DNA of 64,000 nucleotides from Oceanococcus sp964629015. Lineage in GTDB: Bacteria; Pseudomonadota; Gammaproteobacteria; Nevskiales; Oceanococcaceae. The stretch is from contig CAZVMN010000007.1 of the NCBI GenBank assembly GCA_964629015.1, forward strand, positions 132,208-196,207, in the 5' to 3' direction. This document shows positions 41,732-50,961 of the stretch, piece by piece (the first letter of the stretch is position 1; each line of letters opens with the position of its first letter). The notes under the pieces were generated by a model. It was not told the origin of the DNA. It made no database searches and saw only the letters and a list, made by a program, of their open reading frames with translations. Both the position numbers and the translations under genes were made by a program.

Positions 41732-42639
41732 CCGCGCCACCAATTCTTGTTGTCACCGGGCTGCGCAACAGCAGCGTCGGGCGGGTTGCCGCCTTGCTCG
41801 CCCATCGTGATGACGCGCTTCTCATGCCGGAGCTGAATCTGTTCATGGCCGACACGATTGGCGCTTGGCTGGTGATGGTGCAGCGCAGTCAGGACTCGAC
41901 AGGCCATGGGTTGCTCCGCGCGATTGCAAGCTTGCACTGGGGACAAGAAACGGCGGACAGCATTGCGCAAGCGCGCGAATGGTTATGGCGACGCTCCGAC
42001 CGATCGACCCTGGAGGTGCTTGAGGAGCTGCGCGACAGGTGCAGCCCGCGACGCATGGTCATTCCGGATCTCAACCTGGGTTGGCGACCGAACTACATGC
42101 ACGCCCTGAACAGTTTTTCGGGCTTCCAGCTGGTCCATGTGCTGCGTCATCCGGTCTCGCACTGCCGCGATGTCACACACAGCTTGAACCAGGACTACTT
42201 CGTCGCTCCGGAATGGCGGGATTTCTGCAACGACCCAAGCGGGGTCATCGACCCACAGATCGCGTGGTATCGCGTGCATCACAGTTTGATGGAACAATTT
42301 TCCCACCGCGGACGCGACTATCAACCGCTCCGCCTGGAAGACCTGCTCAACGCGATCGCAAACCAGCGTGACCGGCTCTGGGAGAATTTAGGCTGGCCAA
42401 CGTTATCGCCGTCACCGCCCATTCGGGCCGCCCAGTCATCCTTCCTCACTCCCGGCTGCGAAGACGCCGTTGGCGGCATGGAACTCGAAGTCACGCGCGA
42501 CCCGGAATTGACCCAAGAACTGCGACGTGATCCCCGGCTAGATGCACTCGCCGACTGGCGTGCGGATGGACGCCGCGTTTGTGAAGAGGTGCGAATGTTG
42601 GCCCGCACACTCGGCTACAACGCTCAGGCGCAGGTATAG
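41728..42639 (+). CDS. Sulfotransferase-like protein (PAPS-dependent)
   Basis: A 303-aa protein with two features of PAPS-dependent sulfotransferases: an N-terminal strand-loop-helix VVTGLRNSSVGRVAALL in the place of the 5'-phosphosulfate loop, and VHVLRHPVSHCRDV resembling the 3'-phosphate site (Arg and Ser). It lacks the textbook PKSGTT loop, so activity is not certain. Start codon is GTG, overlapping the propeller gene by 4 bp; its end overlaps the convergent SDR gene by 16 bp. In context it could sulfate the product of the neighbouring lipid synthases. No PAPS-synthesis genes are in the window. Confidence 0.65.
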   Translation: MTAPPILVVTGLRNSSVGRVAALLAHRDDALLMPELNLFMADTIGAWLVMVQRSQDSTGHGLLRAIASLHWGQETADSIAQAREWLWRRSDRSTLEVLEELRDRCSPRRMVIPDLNLGWRPNYMHALNSFSGFQLVHVLRHPVSHCRDVTHSLNQDYFVAPEWRDFCNDPSGVIDPQIAWYRVHHSLMEQFSHRGRDYQPLRLEDLLNAIANQRDRLWENLGWPTLSPSPPIRAAQSSFLTPGCEDAVGGMELEVTRDPELTQELRRDPRLDALADWRADGRRVCEEVRMLARTLGYNAQAQV

Positions 42640-43373
42640 CCACCGTCAACCGGCAACACGTGCCCCGTGGTGTAGCTGGCATGCTCGGACAAAAGCCACG
42701 CCACCGCATGGGCAACTTCCTCAGCCTGGCCCGCGCGCGCCATGGGATGGCGGGCAACGTAGCGGTCGACCTTATCTTGCGGCCGCGACAGCACCTTCAA
42801 GCCCATACCAGCCTCAATCAGGCCCGGGCATACGGCATTGACCCGAATACCCCGATCGGCATAGACCAAGGCGGCTGACTTTGTCAGTCCGCAAACGCCA
42901 TGTTTGGCCGCGGTGTACGCAGGATTAGCACCACCACGTAATCCGAGTATGGAACTGTTGTTGACGATGGAGCCGCCACCGCTGGCAAGCATCAACTCAA
43001 TTTCTTTCTGGACACACAAAAATGTGCCCGTCAGGTTGATATTGATCACCCGCTGCCATTCAGCCAATTCCATCTCCACCAGTGGAATTTCGCCGCTGCC
43101 GCGCCCCGCGTTGTTGAATGCTCCATCAAGACGACCATAAGTTTGATGCAGATCGTCAAACATCGCAGCCACGCTGCCAGGATCACAGATGTCTGCCGCT
43201 TTGCCGTGCACCTCGCCTGACAGTTCTTCACGCACGGATGTCACCGACTGATCGTCATAATCCGTGACGTACAAACGCGCGCCTTGTGCGAGCAAATGCT
43301 CACAGGTCACCCGCCCGATACCGCCGGCACAACCAGTGACCAGGATCACCTTGCCGGTAAGTGAATTGTCCAT
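42624..43373 (-). CDS. Short-chain dehydrogenase/reductase (SDR)
   Basis: Classical 249-aa NAD(P)-dependent oxidoreductase. Nucleotide motif VTGCAGGIGRVT near residue 13, NNAG (GAFNNAGRGSG), catalytic Ser in IVNNSSILG and the YxxxK motif in YTAAKHG; C-terminal VLPVDGGYT. Asp in TDYDD after the second strand suggests NAD rather than NADP. It ends inside the sulfotransferase gene (16-bp convergent overlap). It may tailor the product of the neighbouring locus, but SDRs are widespread and the substrate is unknown. Confidence 0.9.
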   Translation of the reverse strand: MDNSLTGKVILVTGCAGGIGRVTCEHLLAQGARLYVTDYDDQSVTSVREELSGEVHGKAADICDPGSVAAMFDDLHQTYGRLDGAFNNAGRGSGEIPLVEMELAEWQRVININLTGTFLCVQKEIELMLASGGGSIVNNSSILGLRGGANPAYTAAKHGVCGLTKSAALVYADRGIRVNAVCPGLIEAGMGLKVLSRPQDKVDRYVARHPMARAGQAEEVAHAVAWLLSEHASYTTGHVLPVDGGYTCA

Positions 43374-43395
43374 TCCAGCTCTTGCCTAACAAGAA

Positions 43396-43424
43396 AAGAC
43401 CCGTGTCCGAGGAGCACGGGTCTT
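43396..43424 (-). terminator. Intrinsic terminator after the Pro/Ser-rich lipoprotein gene
   Basis: Perfect 10-base arms AAGACCCGTG and CACGGGTCTT around a 9-base loop. On the minus strand the stem is followed by TTCTTGTTAGG, part of a T-rich run. It lies 70 bp beyond the lipoprotein stop and just upstream of the SDR gene, separating the two. Confidence 0.75.
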
Positions 43425-43493
43425 GGTGTTTCTAATAATTATTCAGCCGCGACGATGACACGCATTGTCACGCTTTGAAGCACTTGCAAGCGA

Positions 43494-44300
43494 TCAAAAA
43501 TCGCCGGAGATGCTACCGCCTACGCCATTGATGCAAGCAGCGTGGACATTGACATCAAGCAAGGTATTCAGAACCGTACCTGTGAGGCTCAAACGAATAG
43601 CATCGTATTTCAGCGTAGCCTGCACTGGGAGATAAACCTGAGCATTGTTGATATCTTGGAGAATCGATCCGAGAGCAAAACCGTCACCAAAACCAAATCC
43701 AAACGAAGACGATTCCACGACTTCGCCCTCGCTCAGAGTCTCGATGAGCAACTCCGGCAAGACTCCAGCAGAAAGAATGCTCGGATCGGGGAATGAAACT
43801 ACAAACCCAGGGGAATCAGGAGCTGGTCCTATCGGCATGGCTTCCTGCGTCACATTGCCATTTTCATCCGTCTCTTCCTCGCTCATCGGGATAACGGTCG
43901 GGTCCTGTTCTAGCAACAGCGATACCTCGAGCGAAACGTCACTTTGGCCGGCAGCGGGAAGGATTGAAAGCGTGGCAGACATCGTCGCCTGATCGTCCTG
44001 CACTAGCGTAGTTACCGCTCCAGGATTACTGACGCCACATGCAACGCACCCCATACCCGTTGCAACCGAAGTCGTCGCGGCTGGGCTAACCGGAACCAGG
44101 CACGCGCCCTTTTCACCGAAGTCTGGCGTCGGCGTCGGACTCGGTGACGCACTGGGATCAGGTGACGGAGAAGGTGAAGCACCCGGCGTTGCCGTAGGAG
44201 TCGGTGTCGGGCTCGGCGAGGCTGCCGAGGAGGAGGAGTCGCTGTCGTCGCACGCACTGACTGTTAGCGCCAAAACAGCCAAACCAATAATTTTTTTCAT
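43494..44300 (-). CDS. Pro/Ser/Thr-linker lipoprotein of unknown function
   Basis: A 268-aa putative lipoprotein. MKKIIGLAVLALTVSACDD is a clear type II signal with lipobox VSAC; Asp after the Cys would favour inner-membrane retention under the E. coli rule. Residues about 25-60 are a repetitive Ser/Pro/Thr stretch (SPSPTPTPTATPG, SPSPSPDPSAS) that works as a flexible stalk. The globular part begins near CLVPVSP, contains GCVACGVSNPGAV followed by VQDDQATMSATLSIL, and ends GVGGSISGDF. The Cys-x-x-Cys plus N-P pattern resembles a surface-protein domain I cannot name. The start at 44300 is chosen for the signal peptide. By eye, base composition is less GC-rich than its neighbours. Confidence 0.8.
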   Translation of the reverse strand: MKKIIGLAVLALTVSACDDSDSSSSAASPSPTPTPTATPGASPSPSPDPSASPSPTPTPDFGEKGACLVPVSPAATTSVATGMGCVACGVSNPGAVTTLVQDDQATMSATLSILPAAGQSDVSLEVSLLLEQDPTVIPMSEEETDENGNVTQEAMPIGPAPDSPGFVVSFPDPSILSAGVLPELLIETLSEGEVVESSSFGFGFGDGFALGSILQDINNAQVYLPVQATLKYDAIRLSLTGTVLNTLLDVNVHAACINGVGGSISGDF

Positions 44301-44506
44301 GATCATCAATCCATTGCCAATCTGTAGGAATAATGTATTCGGAGTCAGGCCCATGGCCCGAATCTTGCCTACCTGCGCCGCAGTATCTCAGATTGTTATT
44401 TTTGTGCAAATGACAACCCTGTCGAGATCCTGCCCGCACCCTCGTACGCGACCTTTATCATCACAGGCCACCTAGTAGTCACGTATCAGAGACTAGGAAT
44501 GTTCCA

Positions 44507-44974
44507 TCATGCTTCAATAAAGCGCGATGACAGTGCAACCAGTGCATCCAAATCGGGCACCAAAGCCCTGCGGTTGGCGACCTGTACGGCCGTCAGCACA
44601 AGCTTACTCATCGCATCATCGTCAGACGGCAGAGGCGCCGGCTGCAGCGCGATTTCATTCAAGGTCACAATCAACGGATACGAACGCGCCAGCAGAGCGA
44701 CGCTGGCATTGTGCGACGGCGCTTTCAACACCACCACACGGCTTTTGCGCTCAATCGCCGGAACTGGCCATCCGAGCATGCCTTCGAGACTGATGACGGG
44801 AACATCATCAATTTGCAGGCGCAGCTGCCCCAATAGCCAGTCAGGGCCATCGTCGCGCGGAGAGATCACATCGTTACCGAACACATCAAGCACCGCAGAG
44901 TTCGGCAGGATCAAGGTTTGACCCTCGATATCGATGATCACCCCATAAACATGACTCGGCAAATTCTGCGCCAT
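44507..44974 (-). CDS. chpC: CheW-like coupling protein at the end of the Chp cluster
   Basis: A 155-aa single-domain CheW-like protein, probably coupling receptors to the ChpA kinase. The fold is recognisable from VYGVIIDIEGQTLILPNSAVLDVF, LLGQLRLQIDDVPVISLEGML and SRVVVLKAP, but identity to canonical CheW is low, as usual for ChpC. It lies 2 bp after chpA on the same strand. The symbol rests mainly on position and family. Confidence 0.72.
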   Translation of the reverse strand: MAQNLPSHVYGVIIDIEGQTLILPNSAVLDVFGNDVISPRDDGPDWLLGQLRLQIDDVPVISLEGMLGWPVPAIERKSRVVVLKAPSHNASVALLARSYPLIVTLNEIALQPAPLPSDDDAMSKLVLTAVQVANRRALVPDLDALVALSSRFIEA

Positions 44975-44976
44975 AG

Positions 44977-47900
44977 CTAGGCCTCCGCCATCACGTCGCG
45001 CAACTCAGTAATCAGTTGCTGTTCCTGGTACGGCTTGATCAGATACCGATTCACGCCAATCGCCTGCGCCCGCTCGCGGTGCTTATCGCCACTGCGCGAG
45101 GTGATCATGATGATCGGCAAACTTGCCAAGCGCTCATTGTTGCGGATAAACGTCGCCACTTCGAAACCATCAACTTTGGGCATCTCAATATCCAGCAACA
45201 CGGCATCTGGGCTCTCAGCTTGCAACTGCGCAATCCCGTCCATGCCATCTTTAGCGGTGGCCACGCGGTAACCGTTTCGAGTCAGCAGACGTTCTGCCAC
45301 ACGACGCATGGTGATGGAGTCATCGATAACCATGACCAACGGCACGCGTTGGCCGGTAACCTGACCGCCGTCGGCATCGCGTCCTGCTTGCAATGTCTTG
45401 AACAGGCGATCCTGAACCAATGCGACCACGTCCAAAATAAGCACCACGCGACCATCGGCCTGAATCGTTGCACCGGTGACACCGACCACGGTGCTGACCT
45501 GCGGCCCAGCGGTTTTGGTGACTAATTCGCGACTGCCCAGCAATTGGTCAACCACAACGGCGACACGACGTTCTGAAATCCCCATGCCTTCGCCGCTGTG
45601 AACCAGAATGACCGGCACATGGTCACGCTCGTCAGCCGGCGCCGCATCCAGCCCCAACAGCTGGCCAAGGTAACGCACGCGGTATTCCTGATCACCATAG
45701 GCGAAGCGCTCGTCATCATCCATGTAACGCTCTAAGTCACTGCGCGGGATGCGCGCAATGCCCTCAATGGTCGACAACGGTGCGGCATAAACCTCTTCAC
45801 CAACCTGGACCAGCAAGGCTTGCGAAATCGCCAGTGACAGCGGCAGACGGATAACGAATCGCGCGCCGTGACCGGTTTTGGAATCCAGTTCCAAAGTCCC
45901 GCCAAGCTGCTTCACTTCTGACGAGACGACATCCATGCCGACACCGCGACCGGCATCCTGAGTCAGCGCTTGTGCGGTGGAAAACCCCGGTTGGAAGATG
46001 AACTGCGCCAGCTCCGCTTCGCTGAGCTGCGCATCGGCGCCCATCAAACCGCGCTCAATGGCCTTTTCGCGGATGCGGGAGAAATCCAGACCGGCGCCGT
46101 CATCACGAATTTCGATAGCCAGCTTGGAACCATCACGCGCCAAACTAATGGACATGCGCCCAACCGGCGATTTGCCCGCAGCCGCGCGTACGTCTGGTGT
46201 TTCGATGCCATGGATGACGCAGTTACGCACCACGTGCTCGATCACCGGCGTCATACGTTCCAGAACGTTGCGATCCATCTCCGCTTCGATGCCCTGCAAC
46301 TGCAGCTCAATCTGCTTGCCGTGCTCACCCGCCGTTTGGCGCGCGACACGCTGCAGACGCTGCACCTGACGTGAGAACGGCACCATCAGCGTGCCCATCA
46401 AACCCTGCTGAACAGAGGTGTTCACACGCCCCTGCTGCAATAACAGGGTGTCCGTTTCACTCACCACGTCGGTCATCGTTGCATGCAGACTGAACAAGTC
46501 GGTGACGGACTCGGACAAGGCACGCGTCAGCTCCTGCATGCGCGAGTAGCGGTCCATTTCGAGCGGGTCAAACTCCTCGCCGTAGCGATCACCCTCGCCT
46601 TCCTCAGACTGCAAACCCTGTGTCCGCGACTGAATCTGCGCGTCCGTTTCAGATTCCAGCATGCGCAACTGATCGCGAATACGCGCAATGGTCTGCTCGA
46701 CCTCACGCAACTGGCCCGAAAATGCTGAGACCTGCCTCTCCAAACGCGAGCGGTAAATACTGATCTCACCGGCCTCGTTGAGCATGTTGTCGAGCTGCTC
46801 CACGCTAACGCGCGCAGTCTCACGGCGAATCGCGGCGAGACGCTCATCCTGCGGGGCCTCCCACTGCAGATCGCGTGACCATGCCCTGGGCTGGATGTCA
46901 TCGAGGGCATCACTGCGATAGTCATAATCGCCCGGCAGATCTAACACCGGATGCGTTGACGTCTGCTCCTGGGCGTCCTGCTGTGGCGCCGTTGCTCCAC
47001 CACCGCTGGCGGCTTGAGCCATATGCTGGTGGAACCCATCGGAGGAGCGTTGTAGACGCTCAAGCAATTCCGGCGTCGCGCCCTGTCCTTCGCGGCTGAC
47101 AGCTTCGAGTTCTGACTCGAGGTTATGAACATCGTCGCCCAGACCGGCCAAGCCGGCCATCCGCGCCCCACCCTTAAGGGTGTGCAAGACGCGTAAAATT
47201 TCAGCCAGGGCATCACTGTCCTGATGGTTCTCTGACCAACGTCCCCGGGCTGCATCAAAGGCCTCCATCAACTCCTGCGCTTCAGGCAGGAAGATTTCGA
47301 CCATCTCGGAATCCGCCCCGGCTGGCGCATCATCACCAAGGTCCATCGTCGAGAACGTGACAGTATCGGTGGGGCTGGCCTGCGGCGGCATAACGAATGG
47401 GTCGGACTCATCACGCTCGTTTGCGGCATCGGCGAGCTGTGACGCTTCATCCCCAGAAGCCGAGGGCGCCTCACTTATCAGATCACTCAGCAACTCCCGT
47501 GCGCCGACAGGCTGACGCCCCTGCTTCACCTCATCAAGTAGCTGGTGCAAGCCATCAATGGCGTGATGCAAATGTCCGAAGGTTTGAGAATCTGCTTGGT
47601 CACCGCTTTCGATGCGAGCGAAGATGCTCTCCATCTGATGTGCGACGGCCCCCATACCGTTGAGACCCGCCATGCGCGCCCCACCCTTGAAGGTGTGCAA
47701 TTCACGCTGCAGCGCCCTCAGCGGCTCTTGTGCCTGCGTATTGGCTTCCCAATCGGCGAAATGCCGATCCATGGATTCAAGCAGTTCCTGCGCCTCAATC
47801 TGGAACATCTCCAAGATTTCGGGATCCGCTGGCCAGACGTCCTCGGCGTCGGAGAAATCCATATCCAGCGATTCCACATCGGTGGACTCGCTTGTTGCAA

Positions 47901-50900
47901 CATCTGCCAGTTCGGAGGCGCTGACCTCGGCATCCAGATCCCACGCCGGCTGGTCACCTTCCGCCCCGAGGCTGAGATCGATGCCGGCATCATCGGCATC
48001 CGGTCCGGCTTGCTCGTCGTCGAGAGCCAGCGTGAGTTCTGGTTCTGTCTGGCTATCAACTGGCGGGGCATCTCCCGACAACGCAGCCAAGGCTGCGGAC
48101 GGGTCGGCATCCCGCCCTTCACGGAATTCGTCCAGCAGGTCGTAGGTCAAAAGCACGCATCGACCAAGACGCTCAAACAGGGTTTGATTCAGCTCTGTGA
48201 CTTGACCGTCGATGACATCTTTCATCAACGCATCCAGGGCTTCGCCGATCTGACCCAGCCCCATGCCGCCGGCTGTCCGCGCACTGCCCTTGATGGTGTG
48301 GAAAATACGCTGCAGATTCTGCTGCGCCGTGCCCGAATCCGGCTGCGCGGCCCAGTTTTTCAGCTCGCTCTCGGCCTCGCCCAGAAGCTCGGCCGCTTCC
48401 TCGGCAAAAATCGCGGCCAGCTCCAGATCCACGCCATCACTGTCAGCCTGAAGTTCAGCTAAACGCTGTGCCAAATCTGCTTCCAGTGCGAGATCTGGCT
48501 CCACTGAATGCTCGGTCGTCGCCGCATTGAGTTGCGCCGCCATGCTGGCATGCAACTGCTCCAGCACGCTTGCCGGTAAAACCTGGTTGCATGAACGAAG
48601 GCCTTGCACCAAACGCTCGGCGCTTTCGGCCAGACTGGCCAACCCCATGACGCCAGCTGTAGCCGCGCCACCGCGCAGGGTATGCAGTGCGCGTTCCAGA
48701 TCTTGATCCGCAACCACATCGCCACCAGCAGCCAAGCGGTTGGCCAACACGTCCAGCTCACCGGCCGCGTCGTCTTTGAAGATCGCCAAGACCTCTGCCG
48801 CATCGTCGTTGCTGGTTTCGCCGATCGCGGCACGCGCTTTCTGCTGCATCGGCTGAACCAATTCCAGCGCGGATTCGCCTTCGGCGAAGCGCCGGACGAT
48901 CTCTGGCAGTTGCCCAACGGCTTCCGTGATCAAACTGGAAATCTCGCCGTTCAAGGTCAACGCACCATCGAGACAGCGGTTCAGCATGTCTTCGATCGAC
49001 CAGGCAAACTCGCCGATGTCGCTGGCACCTACCATGCGCCCACTGCCCTTGAGGGTGTGGAATGCGCGACGAACGGTGGCCAGCACATCGGGATCTGACG
49101 GGTTTTGCGCCCAACGTGGCATGACGGCGTCAAGTTCAGCCATCACCTCGCGTGATTCTTCGATGAAGACTTCGCGGAATTCCGGATCGATGTCCTGCTC
49201 GACCGGAGCGGCGGGAGCCTCTTCGACCTCGTCAACCGACGCCGCTGCGTGGAATGCGTCGTCGAACGCGCCGAGATAACGTTCCACCTCATCAAGAAGG
49301 TGTTCGGCGTGGGGTTGCTTTTCCTTGAGTGCTTCGAGGTAGTACTCGACCCCGGCAATCACATCGGCCAAGCGATCGGCCAACGCGCCCCGGTGACGCG
49401 CAGGCGCCACACGTTCGGCCACCAGCAGACTTTCAATGCTGCGAATCACTTGGGTGGGGCGGTCGCGACCAATCAGTTCGAAACCGGACGCCATTTCCGC
49501 CAGCATTTCGCGGGCACTGATCAAGGCAGACTCTTGGCCACGCGCAATGTATTGCGCCAGCTCCGTCTTGATACGGCTGATGTTGACCAGCGACTCGCGC
49601 AATATCGCGTTGATACCTTCACGCAGGTCCTGATGTGCAGTCTCGTCAACCAGAGCATCACGACCCGGCGGCATCAACTCAGCCTCCAGCCCCTGCTCAA
49701 TGCGGATCAAGGTTTCCGCCACGTCCAGCCACGCACCTTCATCGTCGCTGCCTTGCAGGGTGGCGATGGCTTCAGCTTGCGAGCGGGCCAGCTGACCCAG
49801 TGCGTCGAGCCCCAAAACCATCAATGTGGAGGACACTGATTCCAAACGAGCGACCAAACTCTCGCTGACGTCACCCAAGGTGTGCGAACGCAACGCCAGA
49901 TCGATGCTGTCCTTGATGTCGCTGATGTTGTGGCGAATCTCGCGCGTCACCGTCTGCAGCGAATCGATACTCGGCTTGGACAAGCGTTCACGCAGGGCTT
50001 GCAAACGGGTGTACGTAACGTCCGCACCACCCAGTGCAAATTCTTCGCGAATGCGCTCGACGACGAGGTTCGGCTCCTCGGCGAGAGTCCCCAGATGCAT
50101 GCACTGCGCACCCAAGCGACCGGCTGCGGTGGCAATAGCCTCTTCACCGTTGGCCGCGAGCGCTTTGGCGCACTGACCGGCCTTGGTGATCAGTGTGTGC
50201 ACATCCGGGTTGGCCAATTCCGGCTCATGGGCCAGAACCTCACACATCAAGGTGACGCCTTGCCAGCAGAGATAAACCTGCGGATCACAGGCCACGCTGG
50301 CGAGCTGTCCGGCCGCCTTGCCTAAAAGCTCTAGAGACTTGTCGCGTTGGACATCACGAATCACGCCGGACACGGCTTTTTGCATGACGGGCGCAACCTT
50401 CCGCGCCAACGCCTGTGACATCCCCGGTTTGCGTCGCGCCGCATCATCGGGCGGCAGAACATCCAAACCTCGAACATCCATAAAGCGGCTGAACAACACC
50501 GCACGCGATTGCGCCTGCGCTCCGCGCGCAACGCGCAAATCATTGATGTTCGGCGCAAAAACCAAAGGATGATCGGTTTCGCCGTGAGCCAACAACTCGA
50601 TGTAGTCCGACACTTGCAACGTGGCCGCCACCAATGCCGCGAAGTTGGCTTCGCCATCCTCCACCGGCGTATTGATGGCGAACTGAACCGTCTCGACCAT
50701 CTCGCTGGCCAGCAAATACACGCTGTAGCACTGAATCACCGAGGCAATGTTGGCAATCTGACGCAATTCGTCGACGCACTGCTCAAGCAATCCAAGCTGT
50801 TCGGGGCCCTCGTCCAGATAGGTTTCGATCAATCCGCGAGCGCGCTGCAGCCCGTGACCGAGATCGCCCTGAACCCAGAACAAGCCGCGGTTAACGTCGT

Positions 50901-50961
50901 TTTGGGGTCCTTTCAACTCCACATTCACCCCCTCGTTACGCACTTGCGTTCTGGAATACAT
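44977..50961 (-). CDS. chpA: ChpA-type hybrid histidine kinase of the pilus chemosensory system
   Basis: Very large CheA homologue (up to 1994 aa) controlling type IV pilus function. Five phosphotransfer (HPt) histidines are visible, at about 635 (FHTLKGSGR), 757 (LHTLRGGAA), 887 (FHTIKGSAR), 1087 (LHTFKGGAR) and 1259 (LHTLKGGAR). The first 560 residues are helical without an H-T-x-K-G motif. Then come the dimerisation helices, the ATPase (HVVRNCVIHG, DDGAGLD, GRGVGMDVV), a CheW domain about 1710-1840 and a receiver with LLDIEMPKVDGFE (Asp about 1924). The ATG at 50961 overlaps pilI by 26 bp; GTG codons at 50928 or 50922, just after a GAGGGGG ribosome site, are at least as likely as starts. 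Confidence 0.95.
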   Translation of the reverse strand: MYSRTQVRNEGVNVELKGPQNDVNRGLFWVQGDLGHGLQRARGLIETYLDEGPEQLGLLEQCVDELRQIANIASVIQCYSVYLLASEMVETVQFAINTPVEDGEANFAALVAATLQVSDYIELLAHGETDHPLVFAPNINDLRVARGAQAQSRAVLFSRFMDVRGLDVLPPDDAARRKPGMSQALARKVAPVMQKAVSGVIRDVQRDKSLELLGKAAGQLASVACDPQVYLCWQGVTLMCEVLAHEPELANPDVHTLITKAGQCAKALAANGEEAIATAAGRLGAQCMHLGTLAEEPNLVVERIREEFALGGADVTYTRLQALRERLSKPSIDSLQTVTREIRHNISDIKDSIDLALRSHTLGDVSESLVARLESVSSTLMVLGLDALGQLARSQAEAIATLQGSDDEGAWLDVAETLIRIEQGLEAELMPPGRDALVDETAHQDLREGINAILRESLVNISRIKTELAQYIARGQESALISAREMLAEMASGFELIGRDRPTQVIRSIESLLVAERVAPARHRGALADRLADVIAGVEYYLEALKEKQPHAEHLLDEVERYLGAFDDAFHAAASVDEVEEAPAAPVEQDIDPEFREVFIEESREVMAELDAVMPRWAQNPSDPDVLATVRRAFHTLKGSGRMVGASDIGEFAWSIEDMLNRCLDGALTLNGEISSLITEAVGQLPEIVRRFAEGESALELVQPMQQKARAAIGETSNDDAAEVLAIFKDDAAGELDVLANRLAAGGDVVADQDLERALHTLRGGAATAGVMGLASLAESAERLVQGLRSCNQVLPASVLEQLHASMAAQLNAATTEHSVEPDLALEADLAQRLAELQADSDGVDLELAAIFAEEAAELLGEAESELKNWAAQPDSGTAQQNLQRIFHTIKGSARTAGGMGLGQIGEALDALMKDVIDGQVTELNQTLFERLGRCVLLTYDLLDEFREGRDADPSAALAALSGDAPPVDSQTEPELTLALDDEQAGPDADDAGIDLSLGAEGDQPAWDLDAEVSASELADVATSESTDVESLDMDFSDAEDVWPADPEILEMFQIEAQELLESMDRHFADWEANTQAQEPLRALQRELHTFKGGARMAGLNGMGAVAHQMESIFARIESGDQADSQTFGHLHHAIDGLHQLLDEVKQGRQPVGARELLSDLISEAPSASGDEASQLADAANERDESDPFVMPPQASPTDTVTFSTMDLGDDAPAGADSEMVEIFLPEAQELMEAFDAARGRWSENHQDSDALAEILRVLHTLKGGARMAGLAGLGDDVHNLESELEAVSREGQGATPELLERLQRSSDGFHQHMAQAASGGGATAPQQDAQEQTSTHPVLDLPGDYDYRSDALDDIQPRAWSRDLQWEAPQDERLAAIRRETARVSVEQLDNMLNEAGEISIYRSRLERQVSAFSGQLREVEQTIARIRDQLRMLESETDAQIQSRTQGLQSEEGEGDRYGEEFDPLEMDRYSRMQELTRALSESVTDLFSLHATMTDVVSETDTLLLQQGRVNTSVQQGLMGTLMVPFSRQVQRLQRVARQTAGEHGKQIELQLQGIEAEMDRNVLERMTPVIEHVVRNCVIHGIETPDVRAAAGKSPVGRMSISLARDGSKLAIEIRDDGAGLDFSRIREKAIERGLMGADAQLSEAELAQFIFQPGFSTAQALTQDAGRGVGMDVVSSEVKQLGGTLELDSKTGHGARFVIRLPLSLAISQALLVQVGEEVYAAPLSTIEGIARIPRSDLERYMDDDERFAYGDQEYRVRYLGQLLGLDAAPADERDHVPVILVHSGEGMGISERRVAVVVDQLLGSRELVTKTAGPQVSTVVGVTGATIQADGRVVLILDVVALVQDRLFKTLQAGRDADGGQVTGQRVPLVMVIDDSITMRRVAERLLTRNGYRVATAKDGMDGIAQLQAESPDAVLLDIEMPKVDGFEVATFIRNNERLASLPIIMITSRSGDKHRERAQAIGVNRYLIKPYQEQQLITELRDVMAEA

